Shown: positions 19,279 through 28,609 of the stretch, piece by piece | Position numbering within the stretch: position 1 is the stretch's first letter | Layout: each line of letters starts with the position of its first letter | DNA from: UBA2357 sp046295975 | GTDB taxonomy: Bacteria > Pseudomonadota > Gammaproteobacteria > Burkholderiales > Rhodocyclaceae | Length of the DNA stretch: 64,000 nt | NCBI GenBank assembly: GCA_046295975.1 | Contig: JBKBMG010000022.1 | Location: 17,041 to 81,040 of the forward strand | Direction: 5' to 3' | Notes under the pieces: generated by a model | The model's input: the letters and a program-made list of their open reading frames with translations, nothing else | Database searches by the model: none | What the model was told of the DNA's origin: nothing | Position numbers and translations under genes: made by a program

Positions 19279-20064
19279 TCAGCCCCGCGACTTCTTCAAG
19301 TCCGCGATTTCCGCCCGTAGCGCGCGCAATTCGGTCATGAGCTCCTGGTGGTCCACCTCGACCAGGGCGCGCGTTTCTTCCTGCTCCTTGTGATCGGTGA
19401 CACTCATCGCGTCCACCACGATGGCGATGAAGAGGTTGAGCACGGCAAAGGTGGTCAGCAGGATGAATACGATGAAGAACATCCACGCGAGCGGATAGAC
19501 CTCCATCACCGGGCGCACGATGCCCATTGACCACGACTCCAGCGTCATCACCTGGAACAGGGTGTAGAACGACGCGCCGATGCTGCCGAACCACTCCGGG
19601 AAGGCGTCGGCGAAGAGCTTGGTGCTCATGACCGCCGCCACGTAGAACACCAGCATCAGCAGGGTGAGTACCGAGGTCATGCCGGGAATCGCCTTGAGCA
19701 AGGCGTTGACCACCTTGCGCATGGACGGCACCACCGACACCAGCCGCAGCGCCCGCAGGATGCGCAGCGCCCGCAGCACGGCCACACCTTCACCGGTGGG
19801 GGCGAGGGTGATGCCGACCACCAGGAAATCGAACACGTTCCAGCCGTCGCGGAAGAAGTTGTGCCGGTACACGATGAGTTTGGCGACGATCTCGACGACG
19901 AATACCGTCAACGCGATGCGGTCGAGCGCCAGCAGCAGGCCACCGGCGGCCGACATCACGGTGGTCGAGGTTTCGAGGCCCAGGGTGATGGCGTTGATGA
20001 TGATGACGACGATCACGAAGCGCTGGAAGACGCTGGATTCGATCAGGCGCTGGAGTTTTTTCAT
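19279..20064 (-). CDS. NaChBac-type voltage-gated sodium channel
   Basis: The 261-residue protein is a single six-helix ion-channel subunit, the size of BacNav channels. S1-S3 lie at about 14-32, 43-66 and 74-88. S4 is ALRILRALRLVSVVPSMRKV with Arg98, 101, 104 and 107 spaced every third residue. S5 is about 128-148 and the pore has the selectivity filter TLESWSM (174-180), identical to the motif of the structurally known NavAb family. S6 is about 190-218 and a C-terminal coiled coil (225-258) would hold the tetramer. The start is set at ATG 20064; no strong ribosome binding site is seen. It probably passes Na+ in motility or chemotaxis responses, which is an inference. Confidence 0.88.
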   Translation of the reverse strand: MKKLQRLIESSVFQRFVIVVIIINAITLGLETSTTVMSAAGGLLLALDRIALTVFVVEIVAKLIVYRHNFFRDGWNVFDFLVVGITLAPTGEGVAVLRALRILRALRLVSVVPSMRKVVNALLKAIPGMTSVLTLLMLVFYVAAVMSTKLFADAFPEWFGSIGASFYTLFQVMTLESWSMGIVRPVMEVYPLAWMFFIVFILLTTFAVLNLFIAIVVDAMSVTDHKEQEETRALVEVDHQELMTELRALRAEIADLKKSRG

Positions 20065-20211
20065 TGGGGTGTGAGGTGTTTGGCTTGAGCGGGGACGCGT
20101 GCGGCGCGATTCTAGCAGTGTCGTGACGGGAGCAAACCGTCGCGAGAACTGCGCTTGGGTTGGGGGAGTCGAATCGCCGACCGGACGCATCTCTTTCGGA
20201 GCAGTCGCTTG

Positions 20212-22002
20212 ATGCCATTGGAAACCTTGCCCATTCACCGAGAACACGAGGATCTCAGCGAGATACGGATCCTCGTGGTCGACGACAACGAGATCAACGT
20301 TTCGCTGTTGAGCGGGTTGCTGCGAGTGGAGGGGTATGGCGAGGTCGTCGGCCTGACGGATGCGCGCCTGGTGATGCCGGAAATCGAGCGGGCCATGGTC
20401 GACCTCGTATTGTTGGATTTTCAGATGCCGCATCTGGACGGGCATGAGGTTTTGCACAGCATGCGTGAGCGCTGGGGCAAGGAGGCTCCGCCCGTGATCG
20501 TGATCACTGCGCAGTCCGATCGCGGGACCCGGCGGCGCGCGTTGGAGTTGGGTGCGCGTGATTACCTGCAGAAGCCCTTCGACCGCCGCGAGACGATGCA
20601 GCGCATCCGCAATGTGCTCGAGGCGCATCGCCTGTATCGCTTCAAGGCGAGTCAGGCGGAGATGCTGGAGGAGTTGGTGCGCCAGCGCACGGCGGAGCTA
20701 CAGCGCTTGGCGGAGCAGGAACCGGTTACGGGCATGCCGAACCGGCGTGCGCTGTTGAAGCGCATGCGGCTTTCGCTGAAGGCGGGGCTGAGTGTGTCGG
20801 TCATGATGATCGATGTCGACGGTCTGGATGCGATTGGCCGTCTTCATGGGCACCCGGTTGGCGAGTGCTTGCTGCGCAGGGTGGCGGAGGAACTGGCGGG
20901 GGTGGTCGAGGATGGCATGATGGCTGGCTGTTGGGGAGGAGGCGAGTTCCTCTTGTTGCGCATGAGTGCGACCAAACCATCGGACGCGGCGCTGGTTGCT
21001 TGGGCAGACGGCGTGGTCCGTGCGCTTGAGCGGTCCTGGAGCGTTGGCGAACTCAGCCTGACCGTGGAGCCCAGGGTCGGCGTTGCAACGGGACCGGATC
21101 ATGGGGCCGATCCGGAAGTATTGATTCGGCGGGCGGCGCTCGCTGTGCCGGGAGAGGGGCGCGATGGTAGTGTCAGGCTGTTCTCCCGAGCGCTGGAGGA
21201 GCGTTTCATGCACGCGGAGACGATGCGCGTGCTGCTGCGCGATGCGTTGGTGCGGGAAGAGTTTTCGCTCGTCTATCAACCGAAGTTCTCGCTCCGTACG
21301 CTGGAGGTGGTGGGGGTCGAGGCGCTCATTCGCTGGAACAGCGCTACATTGGGCGCGGTCTGTCCGTCGCGCTTCATCCCGGTGGCCGAAAGCAGCGGCC
21401 AGATCGTCGATATCGGTAAATGGGTCGTGGAGTCGGCCTGTGCGCAGCTAGCGGCGTGGATTGCGCAGGGGGTGCTGACGGCCGGTCAGTCGGTGGCCGT
21501 GAACGTTGCGGCCCGTCAGCTGTGCCTGCCCCATTTCGCCGACGAGGTCGCCGACGCGCTCGCGCGTTTCGGCGTGGCCCCCCGGATGTTGCAGGTCGAG
21601 GTGACCGAGTCGGGCTTGATGCTCGATGTCGCAATGGCGAAGGCACAGCTGGACCGCCTGCGCGATATCGGGGTGGGCGTGGCGATCGACGATTTCGGCA
21701 CGGGGTATTCCTCGCTGGCCTACCTCAAGCGCCTGCCGGTCCAGGCGCTCAAGATCGACCGCAGTTTCGTGCAGGACCTTCACGGCGACGCCAATGATGC
21801 GCGCATCGTGCAGACCATCGTGTCGATGGCGCACAGCCTTGGCCAGTATGTGGTCGCCGAGGGCGTGGAAACCGAGGCGCAGGTCGCCGCGCTGCGGGGC
21901 TACGGTTGCGACGTGGGGCAGGGCTACTGGTATTCGCGGCCGCTGACGCCAGAGGCCTTCGTTGCTTTCGTCCGGTCGCGGGCGACCAACCATGGTGGGT
22001 AA
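20212..22002 (+). CDS. Response regulator with REC, degenerate GGDEF and EAL domains
   Basis: A 596-residue c-di-GMP protein. The receiver domain (about 17-135) has Asp24/25, phospho-acceptor Asp69 and Lys121. A short coiled linker follows, then a GGDEF domain whose signature reads GGGEF (241-245), with Gly in place of the acidic third residue, so cyclase activity is unlikely. The EAL domain (about 335-590) keeps EAL at 369-371 and DDFGTGYSS at 492-500, so phosphodiesterase activity is expected. ATG 20212 is chosen, with GGAG about 10 bases upstream. No sensor kinase is adjacent. Confidence 0.88.
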   Translation: MPLETLPIHREHEDLSEIRILVVDDNEINVSLLSGLLRVEGYGEVVGLTDARLVMPEIERAMVDLVLLDFQMPHLDGHEVLHSMRERWGKEAPPVIVITAQSDRGTRRRALELGARDYLQKPFDRRETMQRIRNVLEAHRLYRFKASQAEMLEELVRQRTAELQRLAEQEPVTGMPNRRALLKRMRLSLKAGLSVSVMMIDVDGLDAIGRLHGHPVGECLLRRVAEELAGVVEDGMMAGCWGGGEFLLLRMSATKPSDAALVAWADGVVRALERSWSVGELSLTVEPRVGVATGPDHGADPEVLIRRAALAVPGEGRDGSVRLFSRALEERFMHAETMRVLLRDALVREEFSLVYQPKFSLRTLEVVGVEALIRWNSATLGAVCPSRFIPVAESSGQIVDIGKWVVESACAQLAAWIAQGVLTAGQSVAVNVAARQLCLPHFADEVADALARFGVAPRMLQVEVTESGLMLDVAMAKAQLDRLRDIGVGVAIDDFGTGYSSLAYLKRLPVQALKIDRSFVQDLHGDANDARIVQTIVSMAHSLGQYVVAEGVETEAQVAALRGYGCDVGQGYWYSRPLTPEAFVAFVRSRATNHGG

Positions 22003-22067
22003 CGGCCCTGAGGCCGCGTCGCCGGCGGGCGGCTGAGCGGGGCCTGTGCACCGAGGCAGACGGCCGT

Positions 22068-22724
22068 TCAGGCCGAGTCGGGCGGGCCGGCCATTACCGC
22101 ACGCAGCACCATGTCGCAGATGACTTTCTCGGCGTCGGCGAAGTCGCATTCCTCCAGCGCCGGCTTGCCCAGCACCAGGCAGATCTGGCTGGCGAAGTCG
22201 GCATAGGCCTGGGTGGCGGCCCACAGCACCACCATCAGGTGGCGGGTGTCCATGGGGCGGCACAGTCCGCGTGCCACCCAGCGGCGGTAGGTGGCTTCGT
22301 CGGCCTGCAGCGCGGGGAGTACGCGCTGCTCGATGGCGTCGGCAAAGTGCGGGGCGCCCGAGATCACCTCATTGGCGAACACGCGCGAGCCATGCGGGTG
22401 TTCGCGCGAAAAGCGCAACTTGCCGGCAATGTATTCGCGCAGGGCGACCTCGGGATCGTCGTCGTGGCGTCCAAGCGCGTCCATGTATGACAGCCACACG
22501 TCCAGTACGCCGTCGAGCACGGCGCGGTAGAGCAGCACTTTCTTGGGGAAGTAGTACAGCAGGCCTTGCTTGGAGATGCCCGCCTCCTGGGCAATGCGGT
22601 CGATCGACACGCCGCCGTAGCCATGTTGCGCGAACAGCTGCTTGGCGGCTTCGAGAATGTCGTGTTCGACACGCTGGCGGGCGGGCGTCTTGGCGTCCTG
22701 GAGGTCGGGCGTGGTGATCGTCAT
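22068..22724 (-). CDS. TetR-family regulator, RutR-like
   Basis: The 218-residue protein has an N-terminal TetR helix-turn-helix (GYGGVSIDRIAQEAGISKQGLLYYFPKK... region, about 36-70) and a ligand domain close to E. coli RutR, including SREHPHGSRVFANEVISGAP and the closing WAATQAYADFASQI. RutR senses uracil and thymine and binds TTGACCANNTGGTCAA. The nearby pyrimidine genes and four boxes of similar sequence fit this role. Its start overlaps the stop of the MocR gene by ATGA, so both regulators are made together. Confidence 0.85.
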   Translation of the reverse strand: MTITTPDLQDAKTPARQRVEHDILEAAKQLFAQHGYGGVSIDRIAQEAGISKQGLLYYFPKKVLLYRAVLDGVLDVWLSYMDALGRHDDDPEVALREYIAGKLRFSREHPHGSRVFANEVISGAPHFADAIEQRVLPALQADEATYRRWVARGLCRPMDTRHLMVVLWAATQAYADFASQICLVLGKPALEECDFADAEKVICDMVLRAVMAGPPDSA

Positions 22725-24202
22725 GCGTGCAGGCGCTGGCTTTGTTCGGCGAGGAAATCGAAGACGCGCGGCGAGATCGCGTGGCCGGCGTTGAACCGGA
22801 ACCAGATCGAGCGGCTGGCGCCGGAGTGGAAGTAGTCGGCGGGGGCGAGCGCGATGCCGTGGTCGAGCGCCTCGCGGGCAATGCTGATGGCGTTGCAGTC
22901 ATCGCGGGGCGGGCACATCCAGCCGGCGCTGACGAATAACCCGCCCTGCGGCTTGGCGAGCAGCGTCAGGCCGGCGTCGATGAGCCGGCGTTCGAGCTGG
23001 TCCTGTGCCTCCAGCGCGCGGCACTGCAGGCGCTTGAGGTGGCGGCGGTAGGCGCTGTCGGTAATCACGTGCAAGGTGGTGGATTCGTTCAGTTGCGAGC
23101 TGGTCAGGCCACAGGTCATCTTGCACCGGGTCAGGCGCGGTATGTTGCGTGCCGGGGCGACAATATAGCCGACCCGCAACGCCGGCGATACGCATTTCGA
23201 GAAGCCGCCCACTTGGAACACCCGCTGCAGACCGTCCATGCCGGCCAGGCAGGGAGACTGTGCGGTATCGAAGGCGCGGAAGATGTCGTCTTCGATCAGC
23301 AGCAGGTTCTCGCGCTCTGCGATGGCGAGCAGGCGGTGGGCCTGGGCATGGCTGAGCGTCTGCGACAAGGGGTTGTTGAGGACCGTGGTGATGAAGGCCA
23401 GGCGGGGACGGTGCCGCCGGGCGAGGCTTTCGAACGCGGCCAGGTCCAGGCCGTGTTCGTCCCGCGCCACCGGCACCACGGTACAGCCGTGGCTGCGGAA
23501 TAGCGCCAGCACGTTCCAGTAGGTGGGGTCTTCGACCAGCACCGTGTCACCCGGGCGCAGCAGCGCCCGTACGAGCAGTTCAAGCGCGTGCATCGCACCG
23601 TTGGTGGTGATGATCTGCTGCGGACTCACCGGACAGAACTGTTCGCTGAATGTCTGGGCGAGTTGCTCGCGCAGCGGCAGGTAGCCGGCCGGGCTGCCGT
23701 ACTCGGTCAGGCGCGGGTCGTCGAGGCGGGCCGTCTTGCGCATGGCCTCGCGCAACAGCTGGGTGTCGAACCAGTCACTGGGCAACCAGCCGCAACCGGC
23801 GGCGGAGACGTTTTCGCGCAGGTCGAACAGACCCGCACTCATCCAATTGTCGTCGGGCAGGCAGGGAATCGCGACGGGCAACTCGCACACCGGGCCGTCA
23901 GCCCCGGCGAAGGCGTGGGCGCGTTTGACGAAATAGCCGGCGCCGGGGCGGCTCTCGACCTCGTTCAGGGCGACCAGAGTGTCGTAGGCGTCGGCCACGG
24001 TGTAGGTGCTGACCTTGAGTTGTTCCGACAGCGTGCGTATCGAGGGCAGGCGTGCGCCCGCATGCAGGGCACCGCTGCGCACGCGGTGGCGTATGCCCTG
24101 GACCAGTTGGTCCACCAGGCGTGCGCCGTTGCGGCGCTGCAGGGCGATTTCGAGTCGGTTCGAGGGCGTTTGCCGAGGTGGGGCGGATACGGTCAATGTC
24201 AC
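22721..24202 (-). CDS. MocR/GabR-type regulator (GntR HTH + aminotransferase-like domain)
   Basis: A 493-residue fusion of a GntR winged helix (about 22-95, with SGARLPSIRTLSEQL-like recognition helix) and a fold-type I aminotransferase domain (about 115-490). The PLP lysine is in QVGGFSKCVSP. Start GTG 24202-24200 has GGAG at a spacing of 7; an open frame continues upstream but has no binding site. MocR proteins use PLP to sense amino compounds. Here the effector could be a beta-amino acid end product of pyrimidine breakdown, which is inference from context. It is divergent from the BMP transporter genes and coupled to the RutR-like gene. Confidence 0.87.
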   Translation of the reverse strand: MTLTVSAPPRQTPSNRLEIALQRRNGARLVDQLVQGIRHRVRSGALHAGARLPSIRTLSEQLKVSTYTVADAYDTLVALNEVESRPGAGYFVKRAHAFAGADGPVCELPVAIPCLPDDNWMSAGLFDLRENVSAAGCGWLPSDWFDTQLLREAMRKTARLDDPRLTEYGSPAGYLPLREQLAQTFSEQFCPVSPQQIITTNGAMHALELLVRALLRPGDTVLVEDPTYWNVLALFRSHGCTVVPVARDEHGLDLAAFESLARRHRPRLAFITTVLNNPLSQTLSHAQAHRLLAIAERENLLLIEDDIFRAFDTAQSPCLAGMDGLQRVFQVGGFSKCVSPALRVGYIVAPARNIPRLTRCKMTCGLTSSQLNESTTLHVITDSAYRRHLKRLQCRALEAQDQLERRLIDAGLTLLAKPQGGLFVSAGWMCPPRDDCNAISIAREALDHGIALAPADYFHSGASRSIWFRFNAGHAISPRVFDFLAEQSQRLHA

Positions 24203-24384
24203 GCGATGTCTCCTTTTATCGTGGTGTTGTTCGCGTTCTGGTGCCGGCGTGCAAGGTGGCGGCGGCCGCGCCGTACTGGTTTGGAAGCCTGCACGGTGAG
24301 CGGGAAAAAGCACGCGCCGAGCTGTGCGCGGCAGCGTGCCACCCCTGTTCTTTCGCCTGGGCGTGCGCTCAAATATAGCCAAGC

Positions 24385-24400
24385 TTTACCGTGTGGTAAA
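24385..24400. promoter_or_regulatory. RutR-like operator, regulator side
   Basis: The sequence TTTACCGTGTGGTAAA is a near-perfect inverted repeat with half-sites TTTACC and GGTAAA. It fits the pattern of the other boxes in this window, though the two inner bases A and T of the best copy are not kept. Position suggests control of the MocR-TetR operon. Confidence 0.65.
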
Positions 24401-24594
24401 ACCCGGTGTGCGTGTTCGGGTGACCGTGGCCCGGGGCATGGCTGTGGCGCGGATGCATCGGAATGGTGCATCGGTCGACGCAATGAAGCAGGATTTGGGG
24501 CGCAATCGTGCTACAACTGTCGCCGCCGTGGGCCGCTTGCGTGCTGCCTGGCCGCGGGGCTGCGGGCGGCATGGAATCTGCTTGACCGGGGTGC

Positions 24595-24610
24595 CCGACC
24601 ATTTGGTAAA
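24595..24610. promoter_or_regulatory. RutR-like operator before the BMP transporter operon
   Basis: CCGACCATTTGGTAAA keeps ACCA-NN-TGGTAAA but has a diverged left end. It lies 66 bp upstream of the binding-protein start, where a repressor could block transcription. Confidence 0.6.
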
Positions 24611-24675
24611 AGTTGCGGGGCGCGCGCCTGGCGCTCCGGGCCTGTGTTCCTCCCTCCATCGAACAGGAGTCCGAC

Positions 24676-25671
24676 ATGATCAGTACTACTCGCCGTTTGC
24701 TGCTTTCCGCCTCGATTGCCGTGGCGCTCTGTGCTGCCTTGCCGCTGTCCGCGACTGCGGCCGACAAGCTCAAGGTCGCCGCGATCTACACGGTGCCGGT
24801 GGAGCAGCAGTGGGTGTCGCGCATCCACAAGGCGCTCAACGCCGCGCAGGCGCGTGGCGAGGTGGAGTACGTGTTCTCGGAGAACGTCAGCAACGCGGAC
24901 TACGAGCGGGTGATGCGCCAGTATGCCGAGTCCGGCAATACGCTGATCGTGGGCGAATCCTTCGCGGTGGAGTCGGCAGCGCGGCGGGTGGCCAAGGACT
25001 ATCCCGCCACCGCCTTTCTGATGGGCTCGTCGGGCAAACCGCAGGCGCCCAATTTCTCGGTGTTCGACAACTACATCCAGGAGCCGGCCTACCTGACCGG
25101 GATGTACGCCGGTGCGCTGACCAAGTCCAACCACATCGGTATGGTCGGCGGCTACCCGATTCCCGAGGTCAACCGCCTGATGCACGCCTTCATGGACGGT
25201 GCGCGCGAAGTCAATCCGCAGGTGAAGTTCACGGTGACCTTCATCGGTTCGTGGTTCGATCCGCCCAAGGCCAAGGAGGCGGCCTTTGCGATGATCGACG
25301 CCGGTGCCGACGTGATGTACGCGGAGCGTTTCGGCGTGTCCGACGCGGCCAAGGAGCGTGGCGTGCTGGCGATCGGCAACGTCATCGACACCCAGCCGCA
25401 ATACCCGGACACGGTCGTGGTGTCGGCGCTGTGGAACATGGAGCCGACCATCGACAAGGCGCTGGCGGCGGTCAAGGCGGGCAGCTTCCAGGCGGAGGAC
25501 TACGGCAAGTACTCGATGATGGAGTACGGCGGCTCGGAAATCTCCGAGTTGGGTACCTTTGCCGACAAGGTGCCGGCCGAGCTGGTGGAGAAGGTGAAGG
25601 CGGCCGAAGCGGCGATCCGTGCCGGCACGCTGAGTGTCAAGGTAAACGACGACGAGCCCAAGTCGAACTGA
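24676..25671 (+). CDS. BMP-family ABC transporter substrate-binding protein
   Basis: This is a periplasmic binding protein of the BMP/Med type, which includes purine and pyrimidine nucleoside or base binders. It has 331 residues with a Sec signal peptide (LLLSASIAVALCAALPLSATAA) and no lipobox Cys. The body has LKVAAIYTVPVEQQWVSRIH at the first strand and YIQEPAYLTGMYAGALTKS as the family core. ATG 24676 follows AGGAG with spacing 6. It heads an importer operon with an ATPase, two permeases and a deaminase, so a nucleobase such as cytosine or 5-methylcytosine is a likely substrate. Confidence 0.9.
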   Translation: MISTTRRLLLSASIAVALCAALPLSATAADKLKVAAIYTVPVEQQWVSRIHKALNAAQARGEVEYVFSENVSNADYERVMRQYAESGNTLIVGESFAVESAARRVAKDYPATAFLMGSSGKPQAPNFSVFDNYIQEPAYLTGMYAGALTKSNHIGMVGGYPIPEVNRLMHAFMDGAREVNPQVKFTVTFIGSWFDPPKAKEAAFAMIDAGADVMYAERFGVSDAAKERGVLAIGNVIDTQPQYPDTVVVSALWNMEPTIDKALAAVKAGSFQAEDYGKYSMMEYGGSEISELGTFADKVPAELVEKVKAAEAAIRAGTLSVKVNDDEPKSN

Positions 25672-25684
25672 GGACGCACTGCAG

Positions 25685-25772
25685 GCTCGGGACAGGCCTG
25701 TCGAAGCCCTTGGTTTTACCAGGCATGCCCTTCGACAAGCCTGTCCTGAGCGCAGCCGAAGGGCTCAGGGGA
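25685..25772. repeat. Dispersed intergenic palindrome-type repeat, copy 1
   Basis: Two oppositely oriented units built around CTTCGACAAGCCTGTC and its inverse (GACAGGCCTGTCGAAG), closing with GAAGGGCTCAGGGG. Copies of the same family occur near 43.2 and 46.5 kb. It separates the binding-protein gene from the ATPase gene (25672-25926) and can form a long hairpin, possibly tuning the ratio of the two products. Confidence 0.7.
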
Positions 25773-25926
25773 AGGGATTTGATCAGCGCTTCCCTCTGCG
25801 TCCAGGGTCGTCCTGAGCCGGCCGTCCGCGGCGTGCGGGCGGCCCTTCCGGGGGCCGCAGCCGCAGCCAGGCTTCGCACCTGAACCCGTGCCCCGGTCCG
25901 TTCCCTCCTTCAGCCTCCGTATCGCA

Positions 25927-27552
25927 ATGAACGAGTCAAGTCCATCGACCCCCGCGACCGTCCTGCGCCTGTCCGGCATTACCAAGCGCTTCGGTCCGCT
26001 GGTGGCCAACGACGCCATCTCGCTGAGCCTGCGCGCCGGCGAGGTGCTGGCCTTGCTGGGCGAGAACGGCGCCGGCAAGAGTACGCTGATGAGCATTCTG
26101 TTCGGCCATTACGTGGCCGACGAAGGTGAAATCGAGGTATTCGACCAGCACCTGCCGCCGGGCGATCCGGCGGCGGCCCTGGCGGCCGGCGTGGGCATGG
26201 TGCATCAGCACTTCACCCTGGCCGACAACCTTTCGGTGCTCGACAACGTGATGCTGGGCACGGAGTCGTTGTGGCAGCCCTTCTCGCGGCGGCGCGTGGC
26301 GCGCAGGCGCCTGCTCGATACCGCACAGCGCTTCGGCTTCGCGGTGGACCCGGAGGCGCGCATCGGTCGCCTGTCGGTGGGCGAGCGGCAGCGGGTGGAA
26401 ATTTTGAAAGCCTTGTACCGGGGCGCGCGCATCCTGATCCTGGATGAACCGACCGCGGTGCTGACCCCGCAGGAGAGCGAGTCACTGTTTGCCACGCTGG
26501 GCGAACTGGTGCGCCAGGGGCTGTCGCTGATCTTCATCAGCCACAAGCTCGACGAGGTGTTGCGGGTGTCGGATCGGGTCGCGGTGCTGCGCGGCGGGCG
26601 ACTGGTGGCGGAGCTGGCCGCGGCCGCAACCACGCGTGACCACCTGGCCGAACTCATGGTCGGGCGTAGCGTGGAACGGCCGCAGCGGGTGCGGCGCAGC
26701 CGGCCCGTGGGGGCGGCCGAGGTGCTGCGCCTGGAGCAGGTGAGCACCGTCCGTCAGCGCGGCCACGGCCATCTGGAGGCGGTTGATCTGAGCGTGCATG
26801 CCGGAGAGATCGTGGCCATCGCCGGTGTCTCGGGCAATGGTCAGGAGGCGCTCGCCGATCTGTGCCACGGCATGCTGAAGGCGTCGGCGGGGCGGGTGCT
26901 GCTCGATGGCGAAGCGATGCCGGCCCGCCCGCGTGCCTGGGTGGGGCGGGCGGTGGCGCGGGTGCCGGAGGACCGCCACGCGGTTGGCGTGGTGGGCGAT
27001 CTTTCGGTGTGGGAAAACGCGGTGTCCGAACGGCTGCATGTCCCGGCCTTCTCGCGCCTTGGGTGGATTCGCCGCGGCGCGGCGCGGGCCTTTGCCCATG
27101 CCCTGGTGGATAAGCACGACGTGCGTTTGTCGGGCATCGACGTGGCGGCGCGCACCCTGTCGGGCGGCAACATGCAGAAGCTGATCCTGGGGCGGGCGCT
27201 GGCGGTGGGTGAGGGCTCGGCGTTGTCGGCCGACAGCGCCATGCCGCGCCTGATCGTCGCCAACCAGCCCACCTGGGGGCTGGACATCGGCGCGGTGGCC
27301 GGTATTCATCGCAAGCTGCTCGACGCGGCGGCCGGGGCGGCGATCCTGATCATCTCGGAAGATCTGGACGAAATTTTCGCGATTGCCGATCGGGTGGCCG
27401 TGATGTTCAAGGGACGATTGTCCGCGGCGCGCGCGGCCGAGGACTGGACGCTGGCCGACATTGGGCTGGCGATGGCGGGCGAGGGCTTCGGGGCGGACGT
27501 TCCGGCGCGGGCCGGCGAGGGCGTGGGTGAGGGGGCAGGTGATGCGGCTTGA
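25927..27552 (+). CDS. BMP-type ABC transporter, double ATP-binding protein
   Basis: A 541-residue ATPase with two nucleotide-binding domains, as in sugar and nucleoside importers. The first half has GENGAGKST, a MVHQHFTL Q-loop, the signature LSVGERQRVEILKAL and Walker B ILILDEPTAVL. The second has GVSGNGQEAL in place of a full Walker A, signature LSGGNMQKLILGRAL and VANQPTWGLDIGA. The degenerate second site is usual for this subfamily. ATG 25927 is chosen; an in-frame GTG at 25888 is possible and neither has a strong ribosome binding site. It overlaps the first permease by 11 bp. Confidence 0.92.
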   Translation: MNESSPSTPATVLRLSGITKRFGPLVANDAISLSLRAGEVLALLGENGAGKSTLMSILFGHYVADEGEIEVFDQHLPPGDPAAALAAGVGMVHQHFTLADNLSVLDNVMLGTESLWQPFSRRRVARRRLLDTAQRFGFAVDPEARIGRLSVGERQRVEILKALYRGARILILDEPTAVLTPQESESLFATLGELVRQGLSLIFISHKLDEVLRVSDRVAVLRGGRLVAELAAAATTRDHLAELMVGRSVERPQRVRRSRPVGAAEVLRLEQVSTVRQRGHGHLEAVDLSVHAGEIVAIAGVSGNGQEALADLCHGMLKASAGRVLLDGEAMPARPRAWVGRAVARVPEDRHAVGVVGDLSVWENAVSERLHVPAFSRLGWIRRGAARAFAHALVDKHDVRLSGIDVAARTLSGGNMQKLILGRALAVGEGSALSADSAMPRLIVANQPTWGLDIGAVAGIHRKLLDAAAGAAILIISEDLDEIFAIADRVAVMFKGRLSAARAAEDWTLADIGLAMAGEGFGADVPARAGEGVGEGAGDAA

Positions 27553-28609
27553 GGCACGCGACGGGGTGTCCCGCGTGGCACTGGTGGTGGCGCCGTTTGC
27601 GGCGATCGGCTTCACGCTGGTCGTCTGCGCGTTGCTGGTGGCGTGGGCGGGGGCGCCGGTGGGGCGCACCTACGCGTTGTTGTTCGAGGGGGCGTTCGGT
27701 TCGCGCTTCGCCTTCTCCGAGACGCTGACCCGCGCCACGCCGCTGATCCTCACCGGGCTGGCGGCGGCGGTGGCGTTTCGCGCCCACTTCTACAACATCG
27801 GCGCCGAGGGGCAGCTCTACCTCGCGGCGCTGGCGGCGGTGGTGGTCGGCGGGCAGGGGGCGGCCTTCTTCTCGGGTTTGCCGACGATGCTGGTGTTCGT
27901 GCTGATGGTGCTGGCGGGGGCGCTGGCCGGGGCCTTGTGGCTGCTGGCGCCGGCGCTGATGAAGATCCGCCTGGGGGTGGACGAGGTGGTCACCACCTTG
28001 CTGCTCAACTTCATCGCCTTGTTGTTCGTGTCGATGATGCTGGAGGGGCCGATGAAGGATCCGATGGCGATGGGCTGGCCGCAGTCGGTGACGCTGGATC
28101 CGGCCTACGAGTTTTCCCGCCTGATGGAGCGCACCCGCGTGCATAGCGGCCTGCTCCTGGCCTGCGTGCTCGCCTTGTTGCTGTGGGTGGTGCAGCGTTT
28201 CACCACCTTTGGCCTGCAGATGCGGGCGGTGGGCACGAATGCGCGGGCGGCGGCGTTCGCCGGCATGCCGGTGAAGCGGGTGGTACTGGCCTGCGCGCTG
28301 ATCTCGGGTGCGCTGGCGGGGCTGGCCGGCGTGGGCGAGGTGGCCGGGCGTACCGGCTACGTGACCCTGGACATGTCTCCGGGCTATGGCTATACCGGCA
28401 TCGTCATCGCCATGCTGGCCGGCCTGCACCCGCTGGGGGTGGTGGTGTCGGCGCTGTTCGTGGCCGGTGTGCTGGTGGGGGCGGACTCGATGAGCCGCGC
28501 GGTCGGCGTACCCAACTACATTTCCGATGTGATCGTGGCGACGGCGCTGCTGGCGATGCTGGTGGCCACCTTGTTCACCCGCTATCGCATTCGCTGGGGG
28601 CGGGCATGA
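27542..28609 (+). CDS. BMP-type ABC transporter permease 1
   Basis: A 355-residue membrane protein of the branched-chain/ribose-type permease family found in nucleoside importers. It has about ten hydrophobic segments and the conserved FRAHFYNIGAEGQLYLAAL and RLGVDEVVTTLLLN motifs typical of the larger permease. It starts inside the 3' end of the ATPase gene and ends by ATGA overlap with the second permease, so the importer is tightly co-translated. Confidence 0.9.
   Translation: MRLEARDGVSRVALVVAPFAAIGFTLVVCALLVAWAGAPVGRTYALLFEGAFGSRFAFSETLTRATPLILTGLAAAVAFRAHFYNIGAEGQLYLAALAAVVVGGQGAAFFSGLPTMLVFVLMVLAGALAGALWLLAPALMKIRLGVDEVVTTLLLNFIALLFVSMMLEGPMKDPMAMGWPQSVTLDPAYEFSRLMERTRVHSGLLLACVLALLLWVVQRFTTFGLQMRAVGTNARAAAFAGMPVKRVVLACALISGALAGLAGVGEVAGRTGYVTLDMSPGYGYTGIVIAMLAGLHPLGVVVSALFVAGVLVGADSMSRAVGVPNYISDVIVATALLAMLVATLFTRYRIRWGRA

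Larger units (their letters stand above)
24203..24675. promoter_or_regulatory. Divergent control region of regulator and transporter operons
   Basis: This 473-bp stretch between the MocR gene (left) and the BMP transporter operon (right) holds no gene I can support; the open frames here are unlikely codon patterns. It contains two RutR-like palindromes, at 24385-24400 and 24595-24610, the first within about 185 bp of the regulator start and the second 66 bp before the transporter start. Confidence 0.7.
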
